55,000 bases of DNA from Desulfobacter postgatei 2ac9 (lineage in GTDB: Bacteria; Desulfobacterota; Desulfobacteria; Desulfobacterales; Desulfobacteraceae). The stretch is taken from the NCBI RefSeq assembly GCF_000233695.2, contig NZ_CM001488.1:864792-919791 (forward strand). The letters run 5' to 3'. The notes below the pieces were generated by a model, which searched no databases, was not told the origin of the DNA, and saw nothing but the letters and a program-made list of their open reading frames with translations. The position numbers and the translations under genes are program-made. Shown in pieces: positions 1 through 7,067 of the stretch (positions within the stretch are counted from its first letter, which is position 1; every line of letters starts with the position of its first letter).

Positions 1-145
1 CCGTGTACGGGAGAACCGTATGCACGGTTTGATGAGGGAGCACTGAGGATGCAAGGCCTTTGGAACACGTAGTAGCCGCGTGCGGCAAGGCGTCTCGAAT
101 ATAAAAAGGGCTGAAGAAACCGGCCGAATCAGTGCTCTACTCTAC
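1..145 (+). mobile_element. Group II intron 3' end (domains V and VI), left end outside window
   Basis: Bases 1-31 fold like group II intron domain V: a lower stem (CCGTG with CACGG), an upper stem (TACGG with CCGTA) closed by a GAGAA loop, and a 2-nt TG bulge on the 3' side. An extended domain VI-like arm follows, bounded by a perfect 9-bp stem (GAGCACTGA at 38-46 with TCAGTGCTC at 129-137), and the element ends in CTCTAC. The same 145 bases recur without indels at 39845-39989, and the two copies diverge right after this point, which fixes the 3' boundary near 145. No reverse transcriptase lies inside the window; it could lie to the left. The domain assignment is from structure and has not been searched. 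Confidence 0.72.
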
Positions 146-150
146 CCTGA

Positions 151-735
151 AATAGAAATACTATCCCCGGCGCCGATGGATTGGTTTTTGTGGTTCAGAG
201 TGTCAGTTCAAGTATTGGCGGTGCTGGAGGAGGTATTGGATATGCTGGTATATCGCCCAGCGTTGGGGTCGAATTTGATACTTGGGGAAATGCATCTCTT
301 CACGATCCAAGTTCAAATCATATTGGTATAGATGTCAACGGTGTACTGGATCATGGATCTGGCTCACCTAATACTGTTAATGTTGGTCATGATTCGGATC
401 CAACTAAGGGTTTTGATAATGGCCAAATATGGTATTCATGGATTGATTATAATGGAACGACTCTTGATGTTCGTTTGAGTGAAAATAACTTAAGGCCAGA
501 CAGCCCTATATTATCCAGAGATTTAGATATTCCTAATATCCTTGGTGTCTCTGACGCTTTTGTTGGATTTACATCAGGAACGGGGGCGGATTATGGGAAT
601 CATGACATTCTTGCTTGGGAATATCGTGATGAATTTGACCCAATTCACAACCAGATACCAGAGCCAGCCACATTCCTTCTCTTCGGTCTTGGCATCCTTG
701 GCATCGCAGGAGTTAGCAGAAAGAAAACCGCATAG
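151..735 (+). pseudogene. L-type lectin-like PEP-CTERM protein, 5' end lost at the intron junction
   Basis: The frame contains a legume-type (L-type) lectin core: a GGAGGGIGY loop, then VEFDTWGN and NHIGIDVNG, which are the usual metal- and sugar-binding strands. It ends in a PEP-CTERM sorting tag: IPEPATF, a hydrophobic segment, then RKK. In this family the tag directs export and sorting to the cell surface. The recognisable frame extends upstream of the first usable start (TTG at 181), since ADG precedes LVFVVQ, but an in-frame TGA at 148-150 stands just after the intron end. The N-terminal signal peptide and first lectin strands are therefore missing. It is either a 5'-truncated pseudogene or a gene split by the intron. 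Confidence 0.72.
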
Positions 736-759
736 TTTTACCGCAGTAACGACAGTCTG

Positions 760-797
760 AAGGCAGGGCTATTCATTTGGCTCTGCCTTGTTTTTTT
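760..797 (+). terminator. Rho-independent terminator after lectin gene
   Basis: AAGGCAG (760-766) pairs with CTGCCTT (783-789) and is followed by a run of seven T. It lies 25 bases past the lectin stop codon. Confidence 0.7.
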
Positions 798-1260
798 GGG
801 ATTTTAACCCGATTTAATCGCCTATAAACGACTGTGGTAAAACGATGGCAGGTGTTAGGCTGAACAATCGGTCTTATCGGTGAAATACAGTCAAAACGTC
901 CGTCCTTAAAACAATTCCGTGATTTTTGCGCTATTTTATTACAACTGGACCGAGTGGGGAGAATGGAGCTGTAAGGTGGCACCGGAAGACGCTCACTGGA
1001 TTTTTGAGCAGTATTTACATCGGCTCTTTATTTTTTACGGGTTTGTTCTTCAAGTGTCGAAAAAAGTTTTCGGAAAATCATCCTCCAAATCGAGTTTATC
1101 GTCCAGGCACTGACTGGCCATTACTTTATTTTAATCTGTTTTTGAAGTTGGACACCATCTGTTTCCGATGTCTGAAAAGTGAAGGAATTGCAGTTGGCAG
1201 TAAGGGTTATGGTGGAATTGGGGTAAATGGAGAGTAGCCTTGGGGACGCCACTTAAAAAT
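798..1260. other. Intergenic stretch with no recognisable gene
   Basis: Short open frames exist here on both strands, for example 926-1237 on the plus strand, but none has a recognisable domain or a convincing ribosome binding site. It may be decayed mobile-element DNA; nothing in it proves this. Confidence 0.4.
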
Positions 1261-1296
1261 AAAGACTTTTCAGACTTTTCTGAAAAGTCTTTTTGC
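1261..1296. terminator. Bidirectional terminator hairpin
   Basis: A perfect 14-bp stem (AAAGACTTTTCAGA at 1261-1274 with TCTGAAAAGTCTTT at 1279-1292) with a 4-base loop is flanked by T on one side and A on the other. It sits just past the 3' end of the minus-strand methyltransferase gene. Confidence 0.75.
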
Positions 1297-1322
1297 TTTT
1301 TGTCCGGAGAACGGGGCAGGTT

Positions 1323-1898
1323 TTACATCGGTGACTTGAAAGTTGTCAGATAGTTGTAGCCACCGATCTCCGTAGTATTTATTTTTTTAAATCCCACTCC
1401 GGTGACCAGTTTTTCCGTCTCTTCCTGGGACAGGCGTATATGTGCCGGCGGACCGGGAGGTCCATCCATCTTTTTGAATTCAATTACGGCCAGGCATCCC
1501 CCGGGTATAAGAAGGTTTAGCACTTGTTTTAAAACTGTCTGGTCGGCGTTTATCTCCTTGAAGTCATGCAGTACTGTGGCCATCAGGCACAAATCCAAGC
1601 TATGAGCTTCAATGTCTATTTCCCTGGTGGCATCCGCCTTGATGGTTAAAATATTTGCGGCCTCTTTTTTCAGCGCGTCTTGTTCCAGTATCTCAAGCCC
1701 CTCTTCCCAGAGATCCACGGCATATACCAGGCCGGACGGCCCTGCAAGCTGTGATAGAAACAGTGAATACAATCCTTTGCCGCAGGCCAGATCCAGAAGC
1801 ACCGAGCCCTGGTGAATTGGCAGCATCTGTTCTAAAATCTGCGTGTCAATCAGTTCAAAACTGCTTTTGCCGGCACCTTTGGGTTTTGCCTGGTCCAT
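1323..1898 (-). CDS. Class I SAM-dependent methyltransferase
   Basis: A 191-residue protein with the SAM-binding motif I of class I methyltransferases (LDLACGKGLYS, residues ~35-45), an acidic residue ending strand 2 (VYAVDLW), and a later LMATVLHD block typical of UbiE/arsenite-type enzymes. The substrate cannot be told. The ATG at 1898 has an AAGGAG site upstream and shares its A with the stop codon of an 18-codon ORF, so translation is probably coupled to that ORF. It lies downstream of the two hsp20 genes on the same strand, separated by a strong hairpin, and may be a distal operon member. Confidence 0.8.
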   Translation of the reverse strand: MDQAKPKGAGKSSFELIDTQILEQMLPIHQGSVLLDLACGKGLYSLFLSQLAGPSGLVYAVDLWEEGLEILEQDALKKEAANILTIKADATREIDIEAHSLDLCLMATVLHDFKEINADQTVLKQVLNLLIPGGCLAVIEFKKMDGPPGPPAHIRLSQEETEKLVTGVGFKKINTTEIGGYNYLTTFKSPM

Positions 1899-1954
1899 TA
1901 ATATGTCTCCTTGGAAATTTGTGGTTTGCCTGGTTGTCGGCCTTTAATATTCAT
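1898..1954 (-). CDS. 18-codon leader ORF coupled to methyltransferase
   Basis: This minus-strand ORF starts with ATG at 1954 behind an AAAGGAG ribosome binding site and encodes 18 residues (MNIKGRQPGKPQ then ISKETY). Its TAA overlaps the methyltransferase ATG as TAATG. The good ribosome binding site and stop-start overlap suggest it is translated. The peptide has no recognisable domain. Its likely role is translational coupling or attenuation (inference). Confidence 0.5.
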   Translation of the reverse strand: MNIKGRQPGKPQISKETY

Positions 1955-2002
1955 GTCTCATCTCCTTTGGTTTCTATGGTTGAGGGTGATCATGAGTGCC
2001 TG

Positions 2003-2039
2003 GGATGGCTGCGGCTCATTTGTTTTGCCGCAGCCATCC
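2003..2039. other. Perfect 13-bp hairpin between hsp20 genes and methyltransferase
   Basis: GGATGGCTGCGGC (2003-2015) pairs perfectly with GCCGCAGCCATCC (2027-2039) around an 11-base loop. No T-run follows on the minus strand, so it is not a classical terminator. It may protect the upstream hsp20 mRNA or act as a partial terminator. Confidence 0.6.
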
Positions 2040-2072
2040 TGATACTGGCACAAAGAAGATGGTGTACTTGTC

Positions 2073-2459
2073 TTAGGCAGCTTTGATTTCAATCAATCTG
2101 GGTTTGGCTGCTTCGGATTTGGGCAGATGGAGGGTAAGCACCCCATCTTTGAGCGTGGCTTCCACATCTTCTACATTAATGGTTTGGGGGATGGAAAAGC
2201 TTCTGACATATTCAACGTCCACAAATTCCTCCCAGTTTGACACGCCCTGGTGATCAAGCCGTCGGACGCCGGAGATGGCGAGCTTGCCGTTTTCAATGTT
2301 TACCGTGATATCATCCTTGTGAACCCCGGGCATGTCCGCAAAAAGCAGGATCTCATTTTCATTTTCATAAATGTCCACTGCCGGGGTGGCGGTTCTTAGT
2401 TCACGGGTTTTCTCAATGGCCTTGTTTTCGGTTTTGGTGATATCTTTTCTGTCAGTCAT
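2073..2459 (-). CDS. Small heat shock protein (Hsp20/alpha-crystallin)
   Basis: An alpha-crystallin domain protein of 128 residues from the chosen start. It is an ATP-independent holdase that binds unfolding proteins. The core begins at AVDIYENENEILLFADMPGV and ends with the diagnostic GVLTLHLPK strand, followed by a PRLIEI tail of the C-terminal IXI type. The start is set at 2459 (MTDRKD) because a perfect AGGAGG lies just upstream; an ATG 33 bases earlier lacks such a site. It is the second gene of a tandem hsp20 pair with the same orientation and close spacing, and the two paralogues probably form mixed oligomers. Confidence 0.9.
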   Translation of the reverse strand: MTDRKDITKTENKAIEKTRELRTATPAVDIYENENEILLFADMPGVHKDDITVNIENGKLAISGVRRLDHQGVSNWEEFVDVEYVRSFSIPQTINVEDVEATLKDGVLTLHLPKSEAAKPRLIEIKAA

Positions 2460-2499
2460 GGTAACCTCCTGGGTTTTATTTTTGTTGTTCATTTGATCT

Positions 2500-2946
2500 T
2501 TAGTTAATGGTGATCTGTCTGGGTTTGGCGGCCTCTGATTTGGGCAGTGTCAGATACAAAATGCCGTCTTTAAGCGTTGCATCGACTTTTTCCGCATCAA
2601 CCTCATCGGGCAGGGTAAAGCTGCGTGAGAATGTGGTGGCGGACCTTTCATTTCTGTGGGCCTTGTACCCTTCGGGGGGCTCAATTGCTCTTTTTCCGCT
2701 GATTTCAAGGTAATTGCCCTGGATTTTAATGCTGATATCATCCTTTGAAATGCCGGGGAGTTCTGCCCGGACTTCAAATTTATCACCGTTTTCCAGAAGG
2801 TTGATTCTGGGTGAATTGGTGCCCAGGGTAAACGCCGGTCCATGCAGGTAAGGTCTGTCCATTTCGTTGAAGAGTCTGTCCATTTTGGTACGGAGCAGAT
2901 CCATGGCCCCAAACATTCTGTCGATTTCATTCATTCTTGTAAACAT
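2500..2946 (-). CDS. Small heat shock protein (Hsp20/alpha-crystallin)
   Basis: A 148-residue small heat shock protein and first gene of the tandem pair. The N-terminal region (MNEIDRMFGAMDLLRTKMDRLF) is the usual helical oligomerisation arm. The alpha-crystallin domain runs from about residue 45 to 140, with VRAELPGISKDDISI and the closing GILYLTLPKSEAAKPRQI. It is related to its downstream neighbour; the two share the LPKSEAAKPR ending, which suggests duplication. The ATG at 2946 has GGAGT upstream. No sigma-32 or CIRCE element was recognised in the AT-rich upstream region. Confidence 0.92.
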   Translation of the reverse strand: MFTRMNEIDRMFGAMDLLRTKMDRLFNEMDRPYLHGPAFTLGTNSPRINLLENGDKFEVRAELPGISKDDISIKIQGNYLEISGKRAIEPPEGYKAHRNERSATTFSRSFTLPDEVDAEKVDATLKDGILYLTLPKSEAAKPRQITIN

Positions 2947-3152
2947 AGTTCATACTCCTTTTTATTGGTTGCTTTTTTTTGTCGGTTGGCTCGTTTCAAT
3001 CTGCCTCCCGTTTGTTTGAGAATAAAATATGTCTAAAGAATATCGTGTCAATATTTATTTCATTACTATTTTCAAAAAATATATAAAGTAATATATCGAT
3101 TGATTTTAAATCGAACCAGCAATTTTCAATATGAAGCGTTTCAGTTGAAAAC

Positions 3153-3229
3153 CTCGCACAAAGACACTAAGACACAAAGATTTTTATTCAACTTTGTGAA
3201 CCTTTGTGTCTTTGAGGCTTTGTGCGAGA
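3153..3229. repeat. Palindromic dispersed repeat (hairpin of CTCGCACAAAGAC type)
   Basis: CTCGCACAAAGACACTAAG (from 3153) pairs imperfectly with a right arm ending TTTGTGCGAG (3229), making a long hairpin with arms of about 27 bases. It sits just past the fmdE-type gene stop and ahead of the hsp20 promoter region. Similar small palindromes are scattered in many environmental bacterial genomes (from memory). It may double as a terminator for the minus-strand operon. Confidence 0.65.
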
Positions 3230-3243
3230 TTAAAAAGAAAAGA

Positions 3244-3855
3244 TCAGTCTATTGGGTTGTGTTGATGAGGGTCCACAGGTTCATAATAGGATCCAAAAGC
3301 ACATGGCCGGCAAAGGATCTGGTTGTTTTTTAAAACTTCCTTTTTATCCCTGACCACAATGCCGCACCGGGCACATACCGCCTTGAACCGTGTGGGGCCG
3401 GGCATCTCCGCTGCCGGAACATTTACTTTTACCCGGGAAACCGTAAACAAATCTGAATCATTCATGATTTTATAAGCTTCGAGCTGGGCAAATCTTGAAT
3501 CTTCAATGCTGGGCATCAATTTTGGGGCAAGTTCCCGGGCTGTTTCCGTGGAAACGATTCTAAATGCCTTTCCTGTTTCAAGGTTCACAAAGGTGGCAGC
3601 CATGATGCCGTTGTCAATGAATTTTAAGGACCGTCTGCCAAGCTTTACGCCTGTAACATAGGAGATGGCGTCCGTGGCACACCGGTCCATCTCCACATAT
3701 ACAATGATTTTTTTAATCTGGGGCAATGTTGACGGTTCATCTAAGCCAATGAGCCGGCACCCAAGCATGGCCATGCGCACCCCGATTACCTGCCCCGGGC
3801 ACAGATGACCATGGGCCTGCGCCGATCCTTCAAGCAGCGTATTAAAATCTTTCAA
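3244..3855 (-). CDS. FmdE-family protein (formylmethanofuran dehydrogenase subunit E-like)
   Basis: A 203-residue protein of the FmdE family. The N-terminal domain has the conserved HGHLCPGQVIG metal-binding motif (residues ~15-25) and a second conserved cysteine in MDRCATDA. The C-terminus is a zinc ribbon with CARC and CRPC pairs. In methanogens FmdE is linked to the molybdenum/tungsten formylmethanofuran dehydrogenase; bacterial homologues are common in sulfate reducers and their role is unsettled. It starts with TTG at 3855 behind a G-rich site. It follows dctPQM on the same strand, so it may act on the transported compound or a derived cofactor (inference). Confidence 0.85.
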   Translation of the reverse strand: MKDFNTLLEGSAQAHGHLCPGQVIGVRMAMLGCRLIGLDEPSTLPQIKKIIVYVEMDRCATDAISYVTGVKLGRRSLKFIDNGIMAATFVNLETGKAFRIVSTETARELAPKLMPSIEDSRFAQLEAYKIMNDSDLFTVSRVKVNVPAAEMPGPTRFKAVCARCGIVVRDKKEVLKNNQILCRPCAFGSYYEPVDPHQHNPID

Positions 3856-3904
3856 TCGCCCCCCGGTGTTTTTTTGTTTGAATATGTCATTTTTTTACAA
3901 TTTC

Positions 3905-5224
3905 TTAGGAGTACATCAAATCGGGAAGGAACAAAATGATCCAGGGAAAGGCAATAAGAATGATAATCCCGACAATCAGGGCAATCAGAAACGGGATAAT
4001 GCCTTTAAATATTTTTTCCAGGGCCACGTTATGGGACAGCACGTTTTGGGCCACCCCGTAAACCACGTAGACATTGATGCCCACAGGCGGTGTAATAACC
4101 CCCATCTCCGTGACCATAACAATGATAATGCCAAACCAGATGGGGTCATACCCCAGTTCCATGACCACCGGGAAAAATATAGGCACCGTGAGGGTAACAA
4201 AGGCCAGGGCATCCATAAAACAGCCGCCCAGAAAATAGATAAAAATGATTACGGCAATAACTAGGGCCGGCGCCATATTAAGTTCGCTCACCCAGGATGC
4301 AATCTCAAAGGGAATCCGGGTAACAGCCAAGAATTTACCGAAAATAACCGCCCCTGTGATCAGCATTAAAACCATGCAGGAGGTGGTCAATGTTTCTATT
4401 AATGATTTTACGAATCCCTTCCAGGTGAGCCGGCGTCTGAGTACCGCAATGATTAGAACACCGAAAGCGCCTACAGACGCAGCCTCCGTGGGGGTGAACA
4501 GGCCGTAGAAAATGCCGCCCACCACCAGGGCAAAGATAATCAGGGTCTCGCCAAGGCCCAAAAGCGCTTTGAATCGCTCGGCCCAGGAAAATTTTTCCCC
4601 GGCAGGCCCGGCGTTTTTGTTCATAAGACAGGTGAAGAAAACAGCACCGATAAAAAGCAGGGTAACAAGAAGAGCCGGGAAGATGCCGGCCACAAAAAGT
4701 TGGCCAATGGACTGCTCCGTTAAAATGCCGTAGATGATCAGCACCACGGACGGGGGCATGATCATGCCGATGCCGCCGCCCGAGGCCACAGAGCCCGTAG
4801 CCAGGGCATCGTCATAGTTGAACCGCTTCATCTCGGGTAATCCCACCGTTGCCATGGTGGCGGCCGTGGCCGGACTTGAGCCGCATACGGCCCCGAATGC
4901 CGTACAGGCAGCCACCGTTGCCATGGCAAGCCCCCCGCGTATGCTTCCCAGGAATTTATACCCGGCTGAATAGAGGCGCTTGGATATACCGGAATTGAAT
5001 CCCAACTGCCCCATGAGAATGAACAGCGGGATGGTGGTCAGATCATAGGAGGCAAAGGTGTCATAAAAACTTCTGGATAAAAGAATAAGCCCCGCATTGG
5101 GGCTTGCCATTAATGAAACGCCTATAAACCCTACCAGGGCCATAACAAACGCGACAGGCATCTGGGTCATGAACATGAAGATCATGGCCGCAATGCCGAA
5201 AATTCCTGTAAGAATGGGGCTCAT
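3905..5224 (-). CDS. dctM: TRAP transporter large permease DctM
   Basis: A 439-residue, strongly hydrophobic protein with about 12 membrane segments, the length and pattern of TRAP-T DctM permeases (ion transporter superfamily). Family signatures include an N-terminal IPLFILMG stretch, ATAATMATVGLPEM, and GGIGMIMPPSVVLIIYG. It forms the ion-coupled channel that takes substrate from the binding protein. Its ATG overlaps the dctQ stop by four bases (ATGA), so the two are translationally coupled. The substrate is unknown; a carboxylate is the usual cargo. Confidence 0.93.
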   Translation of the reverse strand: MSPILTGIFGIAAMIFMFMTQMPVAFVMALVGFIGVSLMASPNAGLILLSRSFYDTFASYDLTTIPLFILMGQLGFNSGISKRLYSAGYKFLGSIRGGLAMATVAACTAFGAVCGSSPATAATMATVGLPEMKRFNYDDALATGSVASGGGIGMIMPPSVVLIIYGILTEQSIGQLFVAGIFPALLVTLLFIGAVFFTCLMNKNAGPAGEKFSWAERFKALLGLGETLIIFALVVGGIFYGLFTPTEAASVGAFGVLIIAVLRRRLTWKGFVKSLIETLTTSCMVLMLITGAVIFGKFLAVTRIPFEIASWVSELNMAPALVIAVIIFIYFLGGCFMDALAFVTLTVPIFFPVVMELGYDPIWFGIIIVMVTEMGVITPPVGINVYVVYGVAQNVLSHNVALEKIFKGIIPFLIALIVGIIILIAFPWIILFLPDLMYS

Positions 5225-5715
5225 CTGGTGGTGCCTTTTTTTAATTGGTTGACGGTGGCAACAATCTGCTGAAGGATGGTGCCGGAAAAAAAAGCAAGGC
5301 TTATGGCCAGGACAAGGACAATATAATGCAGAGGCAATTCCAGGTTCATGGAAACTTCGCCAGCCCGCTGCATCTCTTTGGCATAAACAAACATCTGCCA
5401 GGCAGCCACTGAGAAAAAAATCAACGTCAGGGTCCGGGTAAATAGATCCAGCAGCAGACGGGTCTTGCGGGGCAAAAGACGGGTGATAATTTCCACACCC
5501 ACGTGTCCGCCCGCTTTATACGTGTGGGGCATGGCCGCAGCAGCCACGGCAACAGCTAAAAAACCCACAAGTTCCACAGATCCGAAAATGGGGTGTTTGA
5601 AAAAACGGCCTGTCACATCAACCACGGTAATGAGCATCATCAGCGTCAGGGAAAGGGCGCCGACAGATCTGAGCAGGTCGGAAATACGGTTTAAAATACG
5701 GTCCAGCAATGTCAT
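5221..5715 (-). CDS. dctQ: TRAP transporter small permease DctQ
   Basis: A 164-residue integral membrane protein with four predicted helices, matching DctQ small subunits. The family-typical VTGRFFKHPIFGSVEL stretch (an R-F pair then a G-S-x-E-L motif) is present near residue 50. It pairs with DctM in the membrane. It lies 121 bases downstream of dctP, with a terminator-like hairpin between, which would let the binding protein be made in excess over the permease. Confidence 0.9.
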   Translation of the reverse strand: MTLLDRILNRISDLLRSVGALSLTLMMLITVVDVTGRFFKHPIFGSVELVGFLAVAVAAAAMPHTYKAGGHVGVEIITRLLPRKTRLLLDLFTRTLTLIFFSVAAWQMFVYAKEMQRAGEVSMNLELPLHYIVLVLAISLAFFSGTILQQIVATVNQLKKGTTR

Positions 5716-5754
5716 TCAACTGCCTGTTATTGTAAATGTGTTAACAAAAAATTA

Positions 5755-5782
5755 GGAAGAATCCGTTAAAACGAATTCTTCC
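5755..5782 (-). terminator. Attenuator-like terminator between dctP and dctQ
   Basis: On the minus strand GGAAGAAT and ATTCTTCC form an 8-bp stem followed within five bases by a T-run (A-run at 5746-5751). It lies between dctP and dctQM, where partial termination would raise the binding-protein to permease ratio. Confidence 0.6.
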
Positions 5783-5836
5783 ATAAAACTGCTACTGCAC
5801 CTTGGGGGCGCGGTTTATCTAAACCCTATCGGCGTG

Positions 5837-6829
5837 CTACATGTTGGCTTTTATAAAATCCACAACAGCTTTTCCATCTACGCCCTTTTCAGATACTTTT
5901 TTAATATAGTTGTCAAGAACCGGCAGGGCAGCTTGACGCCACTTCTCAGCGTCGCCTGCTGACTGGGGGATGACAATCCCTCCTTTTTCCTTGAAAAACG
6001 CCATGCCCTCCTTGTCGGATTCGTCCCAGGCTTCTGCGTGTTTTACTGCCCATTCCCGGTTTATTTCCATAATAGCATTTTGCTGTTCCGGCGTAAGTTT
6101 GCTCCACTGATTTTTGTTCATAAATACACCAAAGGTGGTGGTATAAGCGGTGGAAAAGTTCTGAATCATGTAATGGACCACTTCGCCCAATTTCCAGCCT
6201 TTGTTGGATTCAATGGGGTGACAGGAGCCGTCTACCACCCCCTTTTGCAGCATCGGGTAACACTCCCGCATGCTTGTGCCCACTGGTGATGCGCCTAAAG
6301 CGTCCATAACCAGGCCGCTGGTCCCTGTACTCCTGATCTTAAGGCCCTTTAAGTCTTCAAGGGTGTTTATTTCCTTATCCCGGGTGTGGATCAGGCCCGG
6401 ACCATGGGCATGGAAGAACAGGATGTGAGTGTCATTGAACTCTTCGGGTTTGAATTTCTCGTACATGGCATTGGCCACGGCCGTGGCCTGGACCCCCGAA
6501 GTGTATCCCATGGGCAGGTCAATGGCCTCTGCCACCGGAAACCTACCCCGGGAGTATCCCAAAGCGCTCATACCGATGTCGGCTATGCCCCCGCTCACCA
6601 CCTCGCCGTAGGTTTGGTCTGCTTTGGTCAGAGTGGATGCCGGGAAATACTGGATAACCACTTCTCCATTGGTTCTTTTTTCAACTTCCTTGCACCAGCT
6701 TTCAGTAAGCTGGCTTTGGATATGTGTGGGCGGGAAAAAATTGGAGTATCGAAAGGTGGTTTTGGCTGAAATATGGGGTGCCCAGGACACACAAAGTAAA
6801 AGAACCAGCAATACAGACCATCTTTTCAT
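5837..6829 (-). CDS. dctP: TRAP transporter substrate-binding protein DctP
   Basis: A 330-residue periplasmic solute-binding protein. A Sec signal peptide (MKRW, then a leucine/valine-rich core, ending near HISA) precedes the mature KTTFRYSNFFPPTH. DctP hallmarks follow: ADIGMSALGY, the LKGLKIRSTGTSG block whose arginine binds substrate carboxylate in this family, and VVDGSCHPIES. The ATG has a GGAGGT site. It is the first gene of the dctPQM-fmdE run. The ligand cannot be predicted from sequence alone. Confidence 0.93.
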   Translation of the reverse strand: MKRWSVLLVLLLCVSWAPHISAKTTFRYSNFFPPTHIQSQLTESWCKEVEKRTNGEVVIQYFPASTLTKADQTYGEVVSGGIADIGMSALGYSRGRFPVAEAIDLPMGYTSGVQATAVANAMYEKFKPEEFNDTHILFFHAHGPGLIHTRDKEINTLEDLKGLKIRSTGTSGLVMDALGASPVGTSMRECYPMLQKGVVDGSCHPIESNKGWKLGEVVHYMIQNFSTAYTTTFGVFMNKNQWSKLTPEQQNAIMEINREWAVKHAEAWDESDKEGMAFFKEKGGIVIPQSAGDAEKWRQAALPVLDNYIKKVSEKGVDGKAVVDFIKANM

Positions 6830-6887
6830 AATACCTCCAAAAAAAGTGATTATAATGTAAACATAAATATGTTAAAAATATTTGCAT

Positions 6888-6915
6888 ATTCTATCCGAGC
6901 AGGACAAGGTGTCAA
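6888..6915 (-). promoter_or_regulatory. Sigma-70-type promoter for dctP operon
   Basis: Reading the minus strand, TTGACA (6915-6910) is followed after 16 bases by TAGAAT (6893-6888), about 60 bases ahead of the dctP start codon. The hexamers match 6/6 and 5/6; the spacer is one base short of ideal. Confidence 0.6.
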
Positions 6916-7067
6916 GTAAAAAACTGTCAGAATGGCCTGTGTGTCGTATGAACATAGTTGCGCCGTCAACTATCTCCTCTTCGGAAAGCACAATACTAAA
7001 TTCGTTTATCAGCCCCGCCTGGGACCTTTAATGCTTGTACCTCTTCAATCACCGGCAGACTCTGTTC

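Noticed and set aside
926-1237. Open frame of 103 codons between the lectin gene and the methyltransferase gene
   Set aside because: No domain, no convincing ribosome binding site, and another frame over the same bases is open too. I could not link it to any transposase.
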